A stretch of 64,000 nucleotides of DNA, taken from positions 558,001-622,000 of the forward strand of contig JANVFP010000005.1 in assembly GCA_027919835.1 (NCBI GenBank). Reading direction: 5' to 3'. The notes beneath the pieces are model-generated. The model did not search any database, was not told where the DNA came from, and saw only the letters and a program-made list of their open reading frames with translations. A program made the position numbers and the translations under genes. Below are positions 37,634-45,721 of the stretch, piece by piece (position 1 is the first letter of the stretch; each line of letters starts with the position of its first letter). The DNA comes from Lentinula raphanica (lineage: Eukaryota; Basidiomycota; Agaricomycetes; Agaricales; Omphalotaceae).

Positions 37634-37899
37634 CACTGCATGCAAGTTCTCATAAGTTGCCCGGACTTATGGAAAACTTATGCAAAAAAGACACAAAATT
37701 TCGATTCAATAAGAAAGGCAACTTATAAAAGATTTTATGGTGAACTTATTAAATAAAATTTCCTTTTATGGCAATTTTAATCAATAAGTTCACTATAAAA
37801 TCTCAAATAAGTAGCAAATCTTATGCTATTGAAATTTTGTGCAAATCTTCTATAAGTTTTCCATAAGTGCCAACAACTTATAGGAACCTGCATGCAGTG
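37634..37899. mobile_element. CACTG foldback MITE (266 bp)
   Basis: An AT-rich, nearly complete imperfect palindrome. Its ends are CACTGCATGC at 37634 and the inverse GCATGCAGTG ending at 37899. About 66 bp of each end pair well, including ACTTATGGAAAACTTAT on one side and ATAAGTTTTCCATAAGT on the other, and pairing continues with gaps to the centre near 37765. GAA at 37631-37633 and at 37900-37902 can be a 3-bp target duplication. CACTA/G ends plus a 3-bp duplication are traits of CACTA (CMC/EnSpm) DNA transposons, so this is probably a non-autonomous derivative. It has no coding capacity. Confidence 0.75.
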
Positions 37900-38063
37900 G
37901 AACGATCCATGTTCAAGAGCTTTACACTTAGCTAATCTAGTCTACTCCTTCCTGGCTACCGCTGGGTATAATTTTTATCCCTGGATTCGCCACGGTCCCT
38001 TCAGTATTCGCTTGTCGTCTCCAACTTGCACCATCACCCGGTTCCTTTGTCACCAACCTCGTC

Positions 38064-39512
38064 ATGGATGAAGACGTTGTGGATTATGGAGAGCACGATG
38101 ACGATGACGACATTCTACCTGGTGCATCTTTGTCTCAGTACACTGACCAGACCAGTCACCTTGAGGAGGGTTTGGATGAGGCAGCTCACAACTCTCCCTC
38201 TCTTGCCTCTCAGCCTCCCGTCGGTACCAGCGTGTCCGTCGGCTCCTCTACTCCTGCCTACAATCCCGCCTACAACTCCCCCTCTCTGACTGCTATGAAT
38301 AATATGGCAGCTCAGCTTCTGCAAACGCAAACGACCCTTCAGCAGCAACTCGCCGCCCTCCGAACCTCTGTTCCTACTTTGGTGACCACATCCCCAGCCG
38401 CTACTGGAGCAGGATCGACCTCACCCGGTGGCCAACCACTGGCCGTGTCTGCACGCCGAACCCGTAAACCTTCCACTGCATTGACATCGGCAACTCCTCA
38501 CCATGTTCATTACATGGTTGACACCTGCCTGGAGCCTGGTCCCGCATCGAGGGAGAGCGCTTCCTCGAGAACAACTAGACTTGAATCCAATACGGTTCGC
38601 CTCGAGCAACTCATCCATCGTTGCATCGAGGAATTAGAGCAGCGTCTCACTCAGGACCTATGTGAACGGATCAATTCAGCAGCTCTCGACACTCACGGTG
38701 ACGTGCTAAAGAAGGTCATCCAGGATTTGCGCCAGACGGAGGAGAGACTGAAGCGTCAGTATATGTCCTTGAAGTCAGAGATTCTTGATGCTGTGCGGGC
38801 CGATATCAAGCAGTCTCAGGAGGAGCTGTGGTCTAGGATGACCGACCTTATCCCCACCCGCGCTATCCAGGATCTCACCAACACCTTGGCACTTCTCAAC
38901 CAGTCTTCAGGCCACCCTCCCCTACAACCTCTCACTTCCTCTTCCCTGAATCCGCTCCCTCCACGTTCTCCTTCTGGTGACTTCCGTCGCTCGCGTTCGC
39001 GCTCACGCTCCGGGGACTCTGCGTGTTCTCGCTCTTTTGATTCTCCTCACCCACGATCTCCTCGCACCCCTCCACTTCCTTCCCTGGCGCATCGGCTGAC
39101 TGATATTCCAACCACCTCTTCAAAACGAAAGCGCAGCCCTTACTCTGACTGGCAATCGAAAAGGAACCATCCCAATGAGGGCTCCTCTGTGGGCCATCGT
39201 CCTCCTCCCCCGTCTGATCGCCCAACTCAGAACACCCTTCGTTTAAGCCGTCCGCCGGATGACCGCCCTTTTTCCTCAACTATCAATCGCGCTTTCGACA
39301 TGTATTACGAATGGGCGTCCACGATAACCCGTCACACTAACAACCGTGTCCGCCTCCCAAAGCCTGTCTACATTACTCGCCCTCAGACTCATTGCCTCAC
39401 TCTGTATTTTTATGGCTCGGCTGCCGAAACTTTTTACTCAGTCTGGACGTCCCACCGCCACCTTTTTGCCGACCTTGGCAATATTCAACTCAGTCGCGAT
39501 GGAACGGCGTGA
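38064..39512 (+). CDS. LINE ORF1 protein (coiled coil, SR-rich)
   Basis: 482-residue ORF1, presumably the RNA-binding chaperone of the element. The N-terminus is very acidic (MDEDVVDYGEHDDDDDI). Residues about 175-280 are a heptad-rich coiled coil (LEQLIHRCIEELEQRL, then DLRQTEERLKRQYMSLK), as expected for a trimer-forming ORF1. A SR-rich basic stretch (RRSRSRSRSGDSACSRS, about residues 312-330) could bind RNA. A small C-terminal domain has YITRPQTHCLTLYFYGSAAE. No CCHC knuckle was seen. The stop TGA at 39510-39512 lies in the same frame as the spacer that follows. A frame shift of one base near 39500 would instead give an end reading VTFASVLSEISEG. Confidence 0.85.
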   Translation: MDEDVVDYGEHDDDDDILPGASLSQYTDQTSHLEEGLDEAAHNSPSLASQPPVGTSVSVGSSTPAYNPAYNSPSLTAMNNMAAQLLQTQTTLQQQLAALRTSVPTLVTTSPAATGAGSTSPGGQPLAVSARRTRKPSTALTSATPHHVHYMVDTCLEPGPASRESASSRTTRLESNTVRLEQLIHRCIEELEQRLTQDLCERINSAALDTHGDVLKKVIQDLRQTEERLKRQYMSLKSEILDAVRADIKQSQEELWSRMTDLIPTRAIQDLTNTLALLNQSSGHPPLQPLTSSSLNPLPPRSPSGDFRRSRSRSRSGDSACSRSFDSPHPRSPRTPPLPSLAHRLTDIPTTSSKRKRSPYSDWQSKRNHPNEGSSVGHRPPPPSDRPTQNTLRLSRPPDDRPFSSTINRAFDMYYEWASTITRHTNNRVRLPKPVYITRPQTHCLTLYFYGSAAETFYSVWTSHRHLFADLGNIQLSRDGTA

Positions 39513-39936
39513 CATTTGCTTCGGTCCTCTCTGAGATCTCAGAGGGTACCGTTTGCCCCCTATGAGGTTCATCCTCCGGCCTGTCCTGGTCACCTTCCCT
39601 CTCTTCCCTCTTCTCCTTTGTATTCTATACTATCTACTTCTAACTTTCCTCTTTTCTCTCACTCCTCTATTTCTTATGCTCCTACTGCTCCTCAGTCTGT
39701 ATTAGTACCTCCTTCCTCAACTCAACCTTCTGTGTCTGCTTCTTCTCAGCTGACCTACTTATCTGCCAGTACTCACCCTCGGGAGTCTACTGCGCTACCT
39801 ATGTCTACCCTCTCGGCGCCTCTGTCGCTAACTAATATAAACTACACTTCGGTACCACAGGTACCTACTACTACTTTGGTGCCGCTTGGGCCCACTACTT
39901 CTTCGGTACCACATGTACCTACTGATTCTCTGAATA

Positions 39937-40218
39937 CATCAGGAAAAATATTCTCATCTCTAGAGTCCCCAGAGATACCCCCCAATTCCTAGGTAGTCTC
40001 AGAGAGCCTAGAGTATCTGAGTCCTTTGAGGCTTCTAAAAATTCTCTGGGTGCTTTCTGGTGCTTTCTGGTGCTTTCTGATGCTTTCTGATGCTTTCAGG
40101 ATCTTTCAGGATCTCTAGGATGTTTTTTGATCTTTCAAAGTTCACAAAAATCTCTGAGCAGCCTAGGAATTGGGGGGTATCTCTGGGGACTCTAGAGATG
40201 AGAATATTTTTCCTGATG
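39937..40218. mobile_element. TA-flanked MITE inserted in the LINE
   Basis: Terminal inverted repeats start CATCAGGAAAAATATT at 39937 and mirror exactly at the other end (AATATTTTTCCTGATG, ending 40218). They are identical for about 57 bp and similar for about 70. Both sides are flanked by TA (39935-39936 and 40219-40220), the target duplication of Tc1/mariner-type elements. The interior holds a 10-bp tandem repeat (TGCTTTCTGG and variants) at 40051-40120 and no gene. The element plus one TA is 284 bp, and removing this length puts the spacer 39516-39934 in frame with ORF2. It is thus a later insertion into the LINE, probably mobilised by a Tc1/mariner transposase from elsewhere. Confidence 0.8.
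40051..40120 (+). repeat. 10-bp tandem repeat inside the MITE
   Basis: Seven units of ten bases: TGCTTTCTGG twice, TGCTTTCTGA twice, TGCTTTCAGG, ATCTTTCAGG, and a diverged last unit ATCTCTAGGA. Such arrays are common in MITE interiors and may vary in number between copies. Confidence 0.8.
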
Positions 40219-40219
40219 T

Positions 40220-41632
40220 ATGAGCTCTTCACAACCCCTTCTGGCCTCCTCCGCTCACTCAAGCTCTCAGCATCAACATCAATCCTCTCAAGACACTTGC
40301 CAACTTTCCATTCTTTCATGGAACATCAATGGCCGATACAGCCTAAACTACTTGAGTGATGACTTCGTTCAGCTCATCTCACAGTTTGATGTTATCATGC
40401 TGCAGGAATCTCGCCTTCAGCCGGATCTCCCTCTTAAGCACCCACCGAATTATACTGCATACTCCCAGCATCGGAAACAGCCTTCCAATGATATTAACAA
40501 TCCTTGGGGTGGAGTTCTTACATTAGTCCGTGATAACCTCCAGCACATGCGTCGCGATGACCTGTCAGCTCCGGACATCCTGACCGTTTCGGTGAATGGA
40601 ATCCTGCTCATCAATGCTTATATTATCCCAGAGTCATCTCGGACAGACTGGCCACAGTGGTCTACTAACCACCCCTGGGATTCCTTGAATTTCATTACCC
40701 ACATGGCGGCTTCCTTGGGCCTCGATTTCATTATTGCAGGTGATCTCAATGCACGCACAAATTGTGCCCTTCCTCATACCCTCCACCCGGCAAGAAACTC
40801 TCGTGATCCCATATGCTCTACTCGAGGCCGTCGCCTTCTAGCTCTCTGCGCAGAACTCGAACTTGTCATTCTTAATGGTTCCAGCTCAGTACCTGGGTCT
40901 CATAACACCCGTACATCCTTCCAGATTCACCATGAGTCTTCAGACTCGGTTATAGACTATCTCATTGCCTCTCCTCTGTGTGCTGGTCTAGTCTCACATG
41001 TGCAGGTCTCGCTGTCCACTGACTGGTCAGACCATGCCTACTTATCACTCACTATGGTCCTTCCAGGCAGTGCTGTCCCTCTACCTCATCAGATCCCTCT
41101 ATCCCATTCTAAACCTCGCATGCTCATCCCTCTCTCCACCGCTTTGGACCATCTCCAACACACCATTTTCCATTCAGAGCCCGTGTCCCTAGACCAACAA
41201 TTGCTGACACTATATGGCAACTCAAACCCGCCTCACTCACCCCCACTCAAGGTTTTCACTGATGGGTCTTGTATCAGGCCCAATACCCCATCCGCATGTG
41301 CTGGTGTGGGTGTCTTTGTTGGTCCATCCCATCCGCTGAACCTGTCATCTCGCATTCTCGGTCCCCAACGCAATAACCGGGCAGAGCTCCTGGCAATTTT
41401 GGCCACAGTTCAATGTGTTCCACTTGCACGGCCTCTCGAGATTTTTACTGACTCTACGTATGTCATATCTTCTTTGGTCTATCTCGCTCCGGAAAATGCT
41501 CAGTGTGGCTGGGTCTGTCCTAACGGGGATATTCTCCGAACACTGGCTCAGTGGATTGCTTCACGCTCCACGCCATCACTCATGTCCGAGCACACAGAGG
41601 ACATGTTCAGAATGAGGCAGCTGATAAGTTAG
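40220..41632 (+). CDS. LINE ORF2, part 1: endonuclease and start of RNase H
   Basis: 470 codons. Residues about 25-290 are an exonuclease-endonuclease-phosphatase (APE-like) domain: LSILSWNINGRY, VIMLQESRLQ (catalytic Glu), FIIAGDLNARTN, SVIDYLIASPL and the terminal STDWSDHAYLS (catalytic Asp-His). It would nick target DNA for target-primed reverse transcription. From about residue 340 a RNase H domain starts: VFTDGSCIRP (first Asp), NNRAELLAILA (Glu), LEIFTDSTYVIS (second Asp). The reading is lost in GDILRTLAQWIASR near 41560 and the domain continues in the next entry's frame. The start at 40220 is the first ATG after the MITE; before insertion the reading probably began farther upstream. 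Confidence 0.85.
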   Translation: MSSSQPLLASSAHSSSQHQHQSSQDTCQLSILSWNINGRYSLNYLSDDFVQLISQFDVIMLQESRLQPDLPLKHPPNYTAYSQHRKQPSNDINNPWGGVLTLVRDNLQHMRRDDLSAPDILTVSVNGILLINAYIIPESSRTDWPQWSTNHPWDSLNFITHMAASLGLDFIIAGDLNARTNCALPHTLHPARNSRDPICSTRGRRLLALCAELELVILNGSSSVPGSHNTRTSFQIHHESSDSVIDYLIASPLCAGLVSHVQVSLSTDWSDHAYLSLTMVLPGSAVPLPHQIPLSHSKPRMLIPLSTALDHLQHTIFHSEPVSLDQQLLTLYGNSNPPHSPPLKVFTDGSCIRPNTPSACAGVGVFVGPSHPLNLSSRILGPQRNNRAELLAILATVQCVPLARPLEIFTDSTYVISSLVYLAPENAQCGWVCPNGDILRTLAQWIASRSTPSLMSEHTEDMFRMRQLIS

Positions 41633-44214
41633 CTAAAGAGGGTACTTCCCTTCCTCTCCCACTGCAGAATTCTGCCAATGACTTCCTCTCCCATGTCGCA
41701 CCTGCCTTCTTCTCTTCCCCATCACCTATCCAGAACCCGAAAGTTTCTACTTCGCTTCCGGACCCTAGGACTCCCTCAGTATTGCCTGCACAACCTGATC
41801 GTGCCGAGACTCTTCCGACTTCCCACCGTGGCCGGTCTCATAAACGTGCTTTACAGGACAAGGCTCTTGAGAGCATTCGGGATGCAGCACGAATAGGGGG
41901 CGCAGCATTCTGGAAACACTTCAAACATCTCCGGGACCCTGAACCTCCCCTTCCCAAAGTTAATATCGACCAGCTTACTCACTCCTTCATCCCACGCATG
42001 AATCCCCCTGACCCTTCATCCTCCTCATTTGATATGGTGGCTCTCCAGAATGAGCAGCTCCGGGCCTCTAAGATCCCTTTCCCCTCTCCTCCTTCGTCGG
42101 TACCAAGTTTCAACTCTCAAATCACTGCAGAGGATATCGGTGTCGTTAAGGCATATTTGAAACGTACCTCCCATTCCAACTCTACCGGTGCTGACCTTAT
42201 CACTTACTCCCGCATCATGACGGTGGAGAATGATCACCTCGCTCCCCTCTTCCAGCAATCCTTTCAGCATGCTGATCTCCCTACCTCATGGCTCTCAGCC
42301 ATGATTGTGGCAGTACCCAAACCTGGCAAAAATGCTTACGACCCTGCAAACTACCGCGCCATTGCACTCGAGAGCTGTGTTCTCAAGTTCGCATCACTCC
42401 TCATGCACTTAAAACTCACCCAGGCCCTTCGAGACGCTAACATCCTTCCACCATCACAGAATGGTTTCCGCGCAGGCTACCACACCAATAACAACACATT
42501 CATCATGCGAACTCTTATCGAGAAGTCAAAGTCGGAGAATCAACCAATCTTTGCAGCCTTCGTTGACATATCCAACGCTTTCCCCTCCACCAATCAAAGC
42601 TTGTTATGGAATCGGCTCTCTGACTACGGTCTCACCGGTGAATATTTTGACTGGTTGCGTTGTCTATACGACAGGATGTCCTACACCATTGCCCATGAGA
42701 GTCAGCTATCGGATTCGTTCCGGGCCCTCAGCGGAGTTCTCATGGGTGACCCCTCTTCTCCAACCCTGTGGAATGTCTTCCTCTCTACATTCCGTCTCTG
42801 GCATGACCCTGATGACCCGGACCTTTTTGGGGTTTTTGTCTCGCATCTCGAACATGCAGATGACATGGTGCTGATGTCCCGCTCTGGTCATGGCATCCAA
42901 CAGCATCTCAACACTTTCTCTCAGTACTGCCACTCCAATAACCTCTCTGTCAGCGCCGGAAAGTCTTGGGTTATGCTTTTTGGGAAACTTACTGGCCTAC
43001 GTCCTACTCTCTCTTTGGCAGGTACAGAACTGGCATATCTGGACATCTCACGTTATGTAGGTATCCACTTCCAATCCTCTGGCCGACATCTTTTTGCACC
43101 TCACTATCTCAAGAAGCACACTGCAGCTCTGACCGCGGCGCGAGGAATTGTTGCATGTGACCTAATCGTTGGTTTCCGCCGTCTTGATCCCTCCATATCC
43201 AAACAGCTATACTCCGCTCTTGTTGACTGTCATCTCACCCATGGTTGTGAAGTCATCATTGACACCAACAAGTCCTCACTCTCTCTTCTCGAAGATGCAC
43301 AACACTTGATTATACGCCGCATGCTTGGCCTCTCACACAACTCCATCCTTGTGCCTCTCTTCACAGAAACTGGTATCATGCCTATTCGGTACCGCCGAAT
43401 CATCCTGGCATTGCGCTATCTCGCTTATGTGCTGGCACTTCCCCCGGACCATTATGCTCACTTATCTCTTCAAGAGAGTAGTCGACTACGCGACGCCGGT
43501 GAACGTTCCTGGCTTAGTGACCTTGACTGGGCCATTCAACATCTCCCACGCTCCTCTCTCTCTCTCCCTCCTCTACAAACCATGTCTACAACTCCAGAGT
43601 CCATCACAGATCTGATTAAGAACATCACCGGGTGCTCCATGACCTCACTACAACAATTTGTTGACAATAGCTCCCGTCTTGCACTCCTTCAAGGTCGTCG
43701 TGAGCCTCACAAAGATGGCACCAAATCACACTCCGTCACCACACTCCGTCACTACTTGATACAGGTTCGAAAACCCGAACACCGCATTACCTTAACCAGG
43801 CTTCTTTGTGGGGACTTAACCCCGGTCACTTTCCATGCATCCCCTGCATCTACACGGCCCCTCTCTTTACAGGATCAACCCACCAAATGCTGTCGCGCTT
43901 GTCGAGATGTCCTTCAGCCCGAAACCCCGCAACATGTCTTTCTGCAGTGTCACTCTATCCCGGGGTTAGTTCATCTTCGTGAGACTTTCCTCGTTGATAT
44001 GTCTCAGCACTTCCCTCTACCTCGCTCTCACACTTTCGACGATGCATCTGCATTGTATTATATCAAAACGTTCATATTCGACTGGACGGCAGTCATCAGA
44101 ACCGCCCAATTCATACACGAGGGACTATCTTATTGGAAGAGCTTTATCAATGAGGGCACTGACTTGGGTTCAGATGAAGAAGAGGAAGAGGAATTGGGTT
44201 CTATAGCGTGTTAA
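41551..44214 (+). CDS. LINE ORF2, part 2: end of RNase H, reverse transcriptase, zinc finger
   Basis: 887 codons in the -1 frame relative to part 1, overlapping it by 82 nt. The start completes the RNase H domain with ITHVRAHRGHVQNEAADKLA (His and last Asp). The reverse transcriptase follows: IVAVPKPGKNAYDPANYRAI, then LPPSQNGFRAGY, FAAFVDISNAFPSTN (first Asp), the GVLMGDPSSPTLWN motif and the catalytic box HADDMVLM near 42853 (HADD in place of the usual YADD/FADD). A thumb and linker come next. The C-terminal Cys/His finger has KCCRACRDVLQ then HVFLQCHS. The end is acidic (SDEEEEEELG). This synthesises element cDNA at the nicked target. Confidence 0.88.
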   Translation: MDCFTLHAITHVRAHRGHVQNEAADKLAKEGTSLPLPLQNSANDFLSHVAPAFFSSPSPIQNPKVSTSLPDPRTPSVLPAQPDRAETLPTSHRGRSHKRALQDKALESIRDAARIGGAAFWKHFKHLRDPEPPLPKVNIDQLTHSFIPRMNPPDPSSSSFDMVALQNEQLRASKIPFPSPPSSVPSFNSQITAEDIGVVKAYLKRTSHSNSTGADLITYSRIMTVENDHLAPLFQQSFQHADLPTSWLSAMIVAVPKPGKNAYDPANYRAIALESCVLKFASLLMHLKLTQALRDANILPPSQNGFRAGYHTNNNTFIMRTLIEKSKSENQPIFAAFVDISNAFPSTNQSLLWNRLSDYGLTGEYFDWLRCLYDRMSYTIAHESQLSDSFRALSGVLMGDPSSPTLWNVFLSTFRLWHDPDDPDLFGVFVSHLEHADDMVLMSRSGHGIQQHLNTFSQYCHSNNLSVSAGKSWVMLFGKLTGLRPTLSLAGTELAYLDISRYVGIHFQSSGRHLFAPHYLKKHTAALTAARGIVACDLIVGFRRLDPSISKQLYSALVDCHLTHGCEVIIDTNKSSLSLLEDAQHLIIRRMLGLSHNSILVPLFTETGIMPIRYRRIILALRYLAYVLALPPDHYAHLSLQESSRLRDAGERSWLSDLDWAIQHLPRSSLSLPPLQTMSTTPESITDLIKNITGCSMTSLQQFVDNSSRLALLQGRREPHKDGTKSHSVTTLRHYLIQVRKPEHRITLTRLLCGDLTPVTFHASPASTRPLSLQDQPTKCCRACRDVLQPETPQHVFLQCHSIPGLVHLRETFLVDMSQHFPLPRSHTFDDASALYYIKTFIFDWTAVIRTAQFIHEGLSYWKSFINEGTDLGSDEEEEEELGSIAC

Positions 44215-44595
44215 CTACTACACTTATCTAGGATATTCCATGTATCCACCCCACGCTTTCCTCCCCCCTGCAGTCTACCTTCCTCTTAAGCGGGTTGAGA
44301 TCGCTGCAGTCGGGGTGGTTAGTGCCGGCTGTTCCTAGTTGGGACCCCACCTATGGTGGAGCCGCGTATTATTCATTCATTCATTCACTTAGTAGTTTTA
44401 AGTTTAGACTGATGACGAATTTCCATCACGATCCGACCAGATCCGACCACGTGTCATATGTACCTTTTCACCGACGCTGACTCACAAGAGAACTTTTCCT
44501 TCAACTTTTGATTCGTTCAAGTCTTTGAACCGTCTTGAATTGAGGCTGACTGAGGCTAACTTCAACGCCTTATCGCTTCAAATTTTATCCAAAGA

Positions 44596-45040
44596 ATGGC
44601 AAGTTTCGTCTTGCGTGGTTCCTTCTCGTTCTGAAGTACATCTCCATTGGATGTAAACAGATTATTCCAGTGCGCTATTTTTTGTGTGGTAAGGTCATTG
44701 GAGACAAGTGGAATGCGTACTTGGAGTATCTAGCAAAGGATATGACAGAAGGGTCAGTTGTGGATCACTAGCCTACATGTCCAGCTTGCCTGGAATTGGC
44801 TTCATGCTTGAATCCTGCTTGAATTTCTGGCGCATTCAACTTTCTGTAGAGACGCACTAGATGCATTGCAGTTGAAGCGATACTGTTGTCGACGGATGGT
44901 CCTCACGCACGTTGATCTGATTGAAAAGCTCCTGCATTATAATCGTGCGTTACTGAGTATGGTGTATTGAAAAAACACGCTGACGCCTTTTTCCCTTTTT
45001 TCCAGCCATGGAGCGTACAAAGGACAAAGCTCAGTTTTAA
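44596..45040 (+). CDS. RPB10: RNA polymerase subunit RPB10 (ABC10-beta), four tiny exons
   Basis: Shared small subunit of RNA polymerases I, II and III. Exons 44596-44598 (the ATG alone), 44661-44752, 44850-44944 and 45006-45040 join to 74 residues: M + [17 protein letters not shown], then [40 protein letters not shown], ending TKDKAQF. The match to the RPB10 family is strong throughout. Intron 1 has the donor GCAAGT (GC-AG class). At position 7 the first zinc-binding cysteine of the CxxC pair is Tyr (TAT at 44676-44678); the partner Cys10 and the CC pair (YCCRR) are present. Either zinc binding is altered, this is a mutant or extra copy, or the base is an error. The LINE ends about 210 bp upstream. 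Confidence 0.9.
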
Positions 45041-45711
45041 CACTCTGGCTGTATATCATCTTATCCTTATACTTCGCCGTGTATCTCAATTATCTCGCCA
45101 TGAAACGATCGTGTCATAGATCTTGACAAATTTCCAAGGGCTGCCGTCTTGATTCGCAACTTCAGTTCGCAACTCATACTTATACAAGCCGTGCGCGTGA
45201 AGGCGCGAACGTCTGAAACACTGAAGAGTGATTATCGGCAAACTATCACTGGTCTCCATCGTTTCTTATCCTATTGATGACTATTCATAAGGGCTTCCAT
45301 ATATGACTGAGCCCTTGTCTCGCTTGTGGTGCTGCAGTTGAGTTTTTATACATATTCTCGATTTCATGACCTCACTAAATCCATAGTTCTGAGGACTTGA
45401 CGAGCAGAGCTGAGTAAAACAAACGACCTCTGATCAATCTATATACGGTCTTCACTGGAATTTTGCGACCAGGTCGGTATTGTAGGGTATTGTATGCAAT
45501 GAAATTCTACATAGTTCGTGTGCTCTCATCCTTGGAAAAGTGAATGATGTATCAGGCATAGCAGATTAAACATCAAACATGTTTGACAACAATCATACGC
45601 GAAAACACGAACTATGTGAGAGTACAGTAAGACTGAGTACTCCCAGGTGTTGAACGAACAGAATCTGTCAGCCAAGTAACGATGGTTTCACAGAGGACAA
45701 ATTCCCTATTT
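45041..45711. other. Gene-free stretch
   Basis: About 670 bp between RPB10 and the membrane protein gene. No gene, promoter motif or repeat was recognised. Confidence 0.5.
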
Positions 45712-45721
45712 ATGAGAATGG

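Larger units (their letters stand above)
37932..44385 (+). mobile_element. LINE (non-LTR retrotransposon), nearly full length
   Basis: A 6.45-kb element flanked by the same 7 bp, CACTTAG, at 37925-37931 and 44386-44392, the likely target-site duplication. The 3' end is an (ATTC)n tail at 44371-44385 instead of poly(A). Content in order: ORF1 with coiled coil (38064-39512), a Ser/Pro/Thr-rich spacer open in one frame (39516-39934), an inserted 282-bp MITE (39937-40218), then ORF2 with an APE-type endonuclease, an RNase H domain, reverse transcriptase and a Cys/His finger (to 44214). The 3' untranslated part is about 170 bp. Long open frames suggest recent arrival. The element lies just upstream of RPB10. 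Confidence 0.88.

Noticed and set aside
37634..37899. Rho-type or other terminator, or an RNA gene hairpin
   Set aside because: A 266-bp palindrome with CACTG ends and a GAA duplication is better explained as a foldback transposon.
40051..40120. CRISPR-like array
   Set aside because: The 10-bp units have no spacers and sit inside a eukaryotic MITE; it is a simple tandem repeat.
44599..44660. Short frame beginning [12 protein letters not shown] at 44596
   Set aside because: It stops after twelve codons; the downstream exons match RPB10 precisely, so this stretch is the GC-AG intron.
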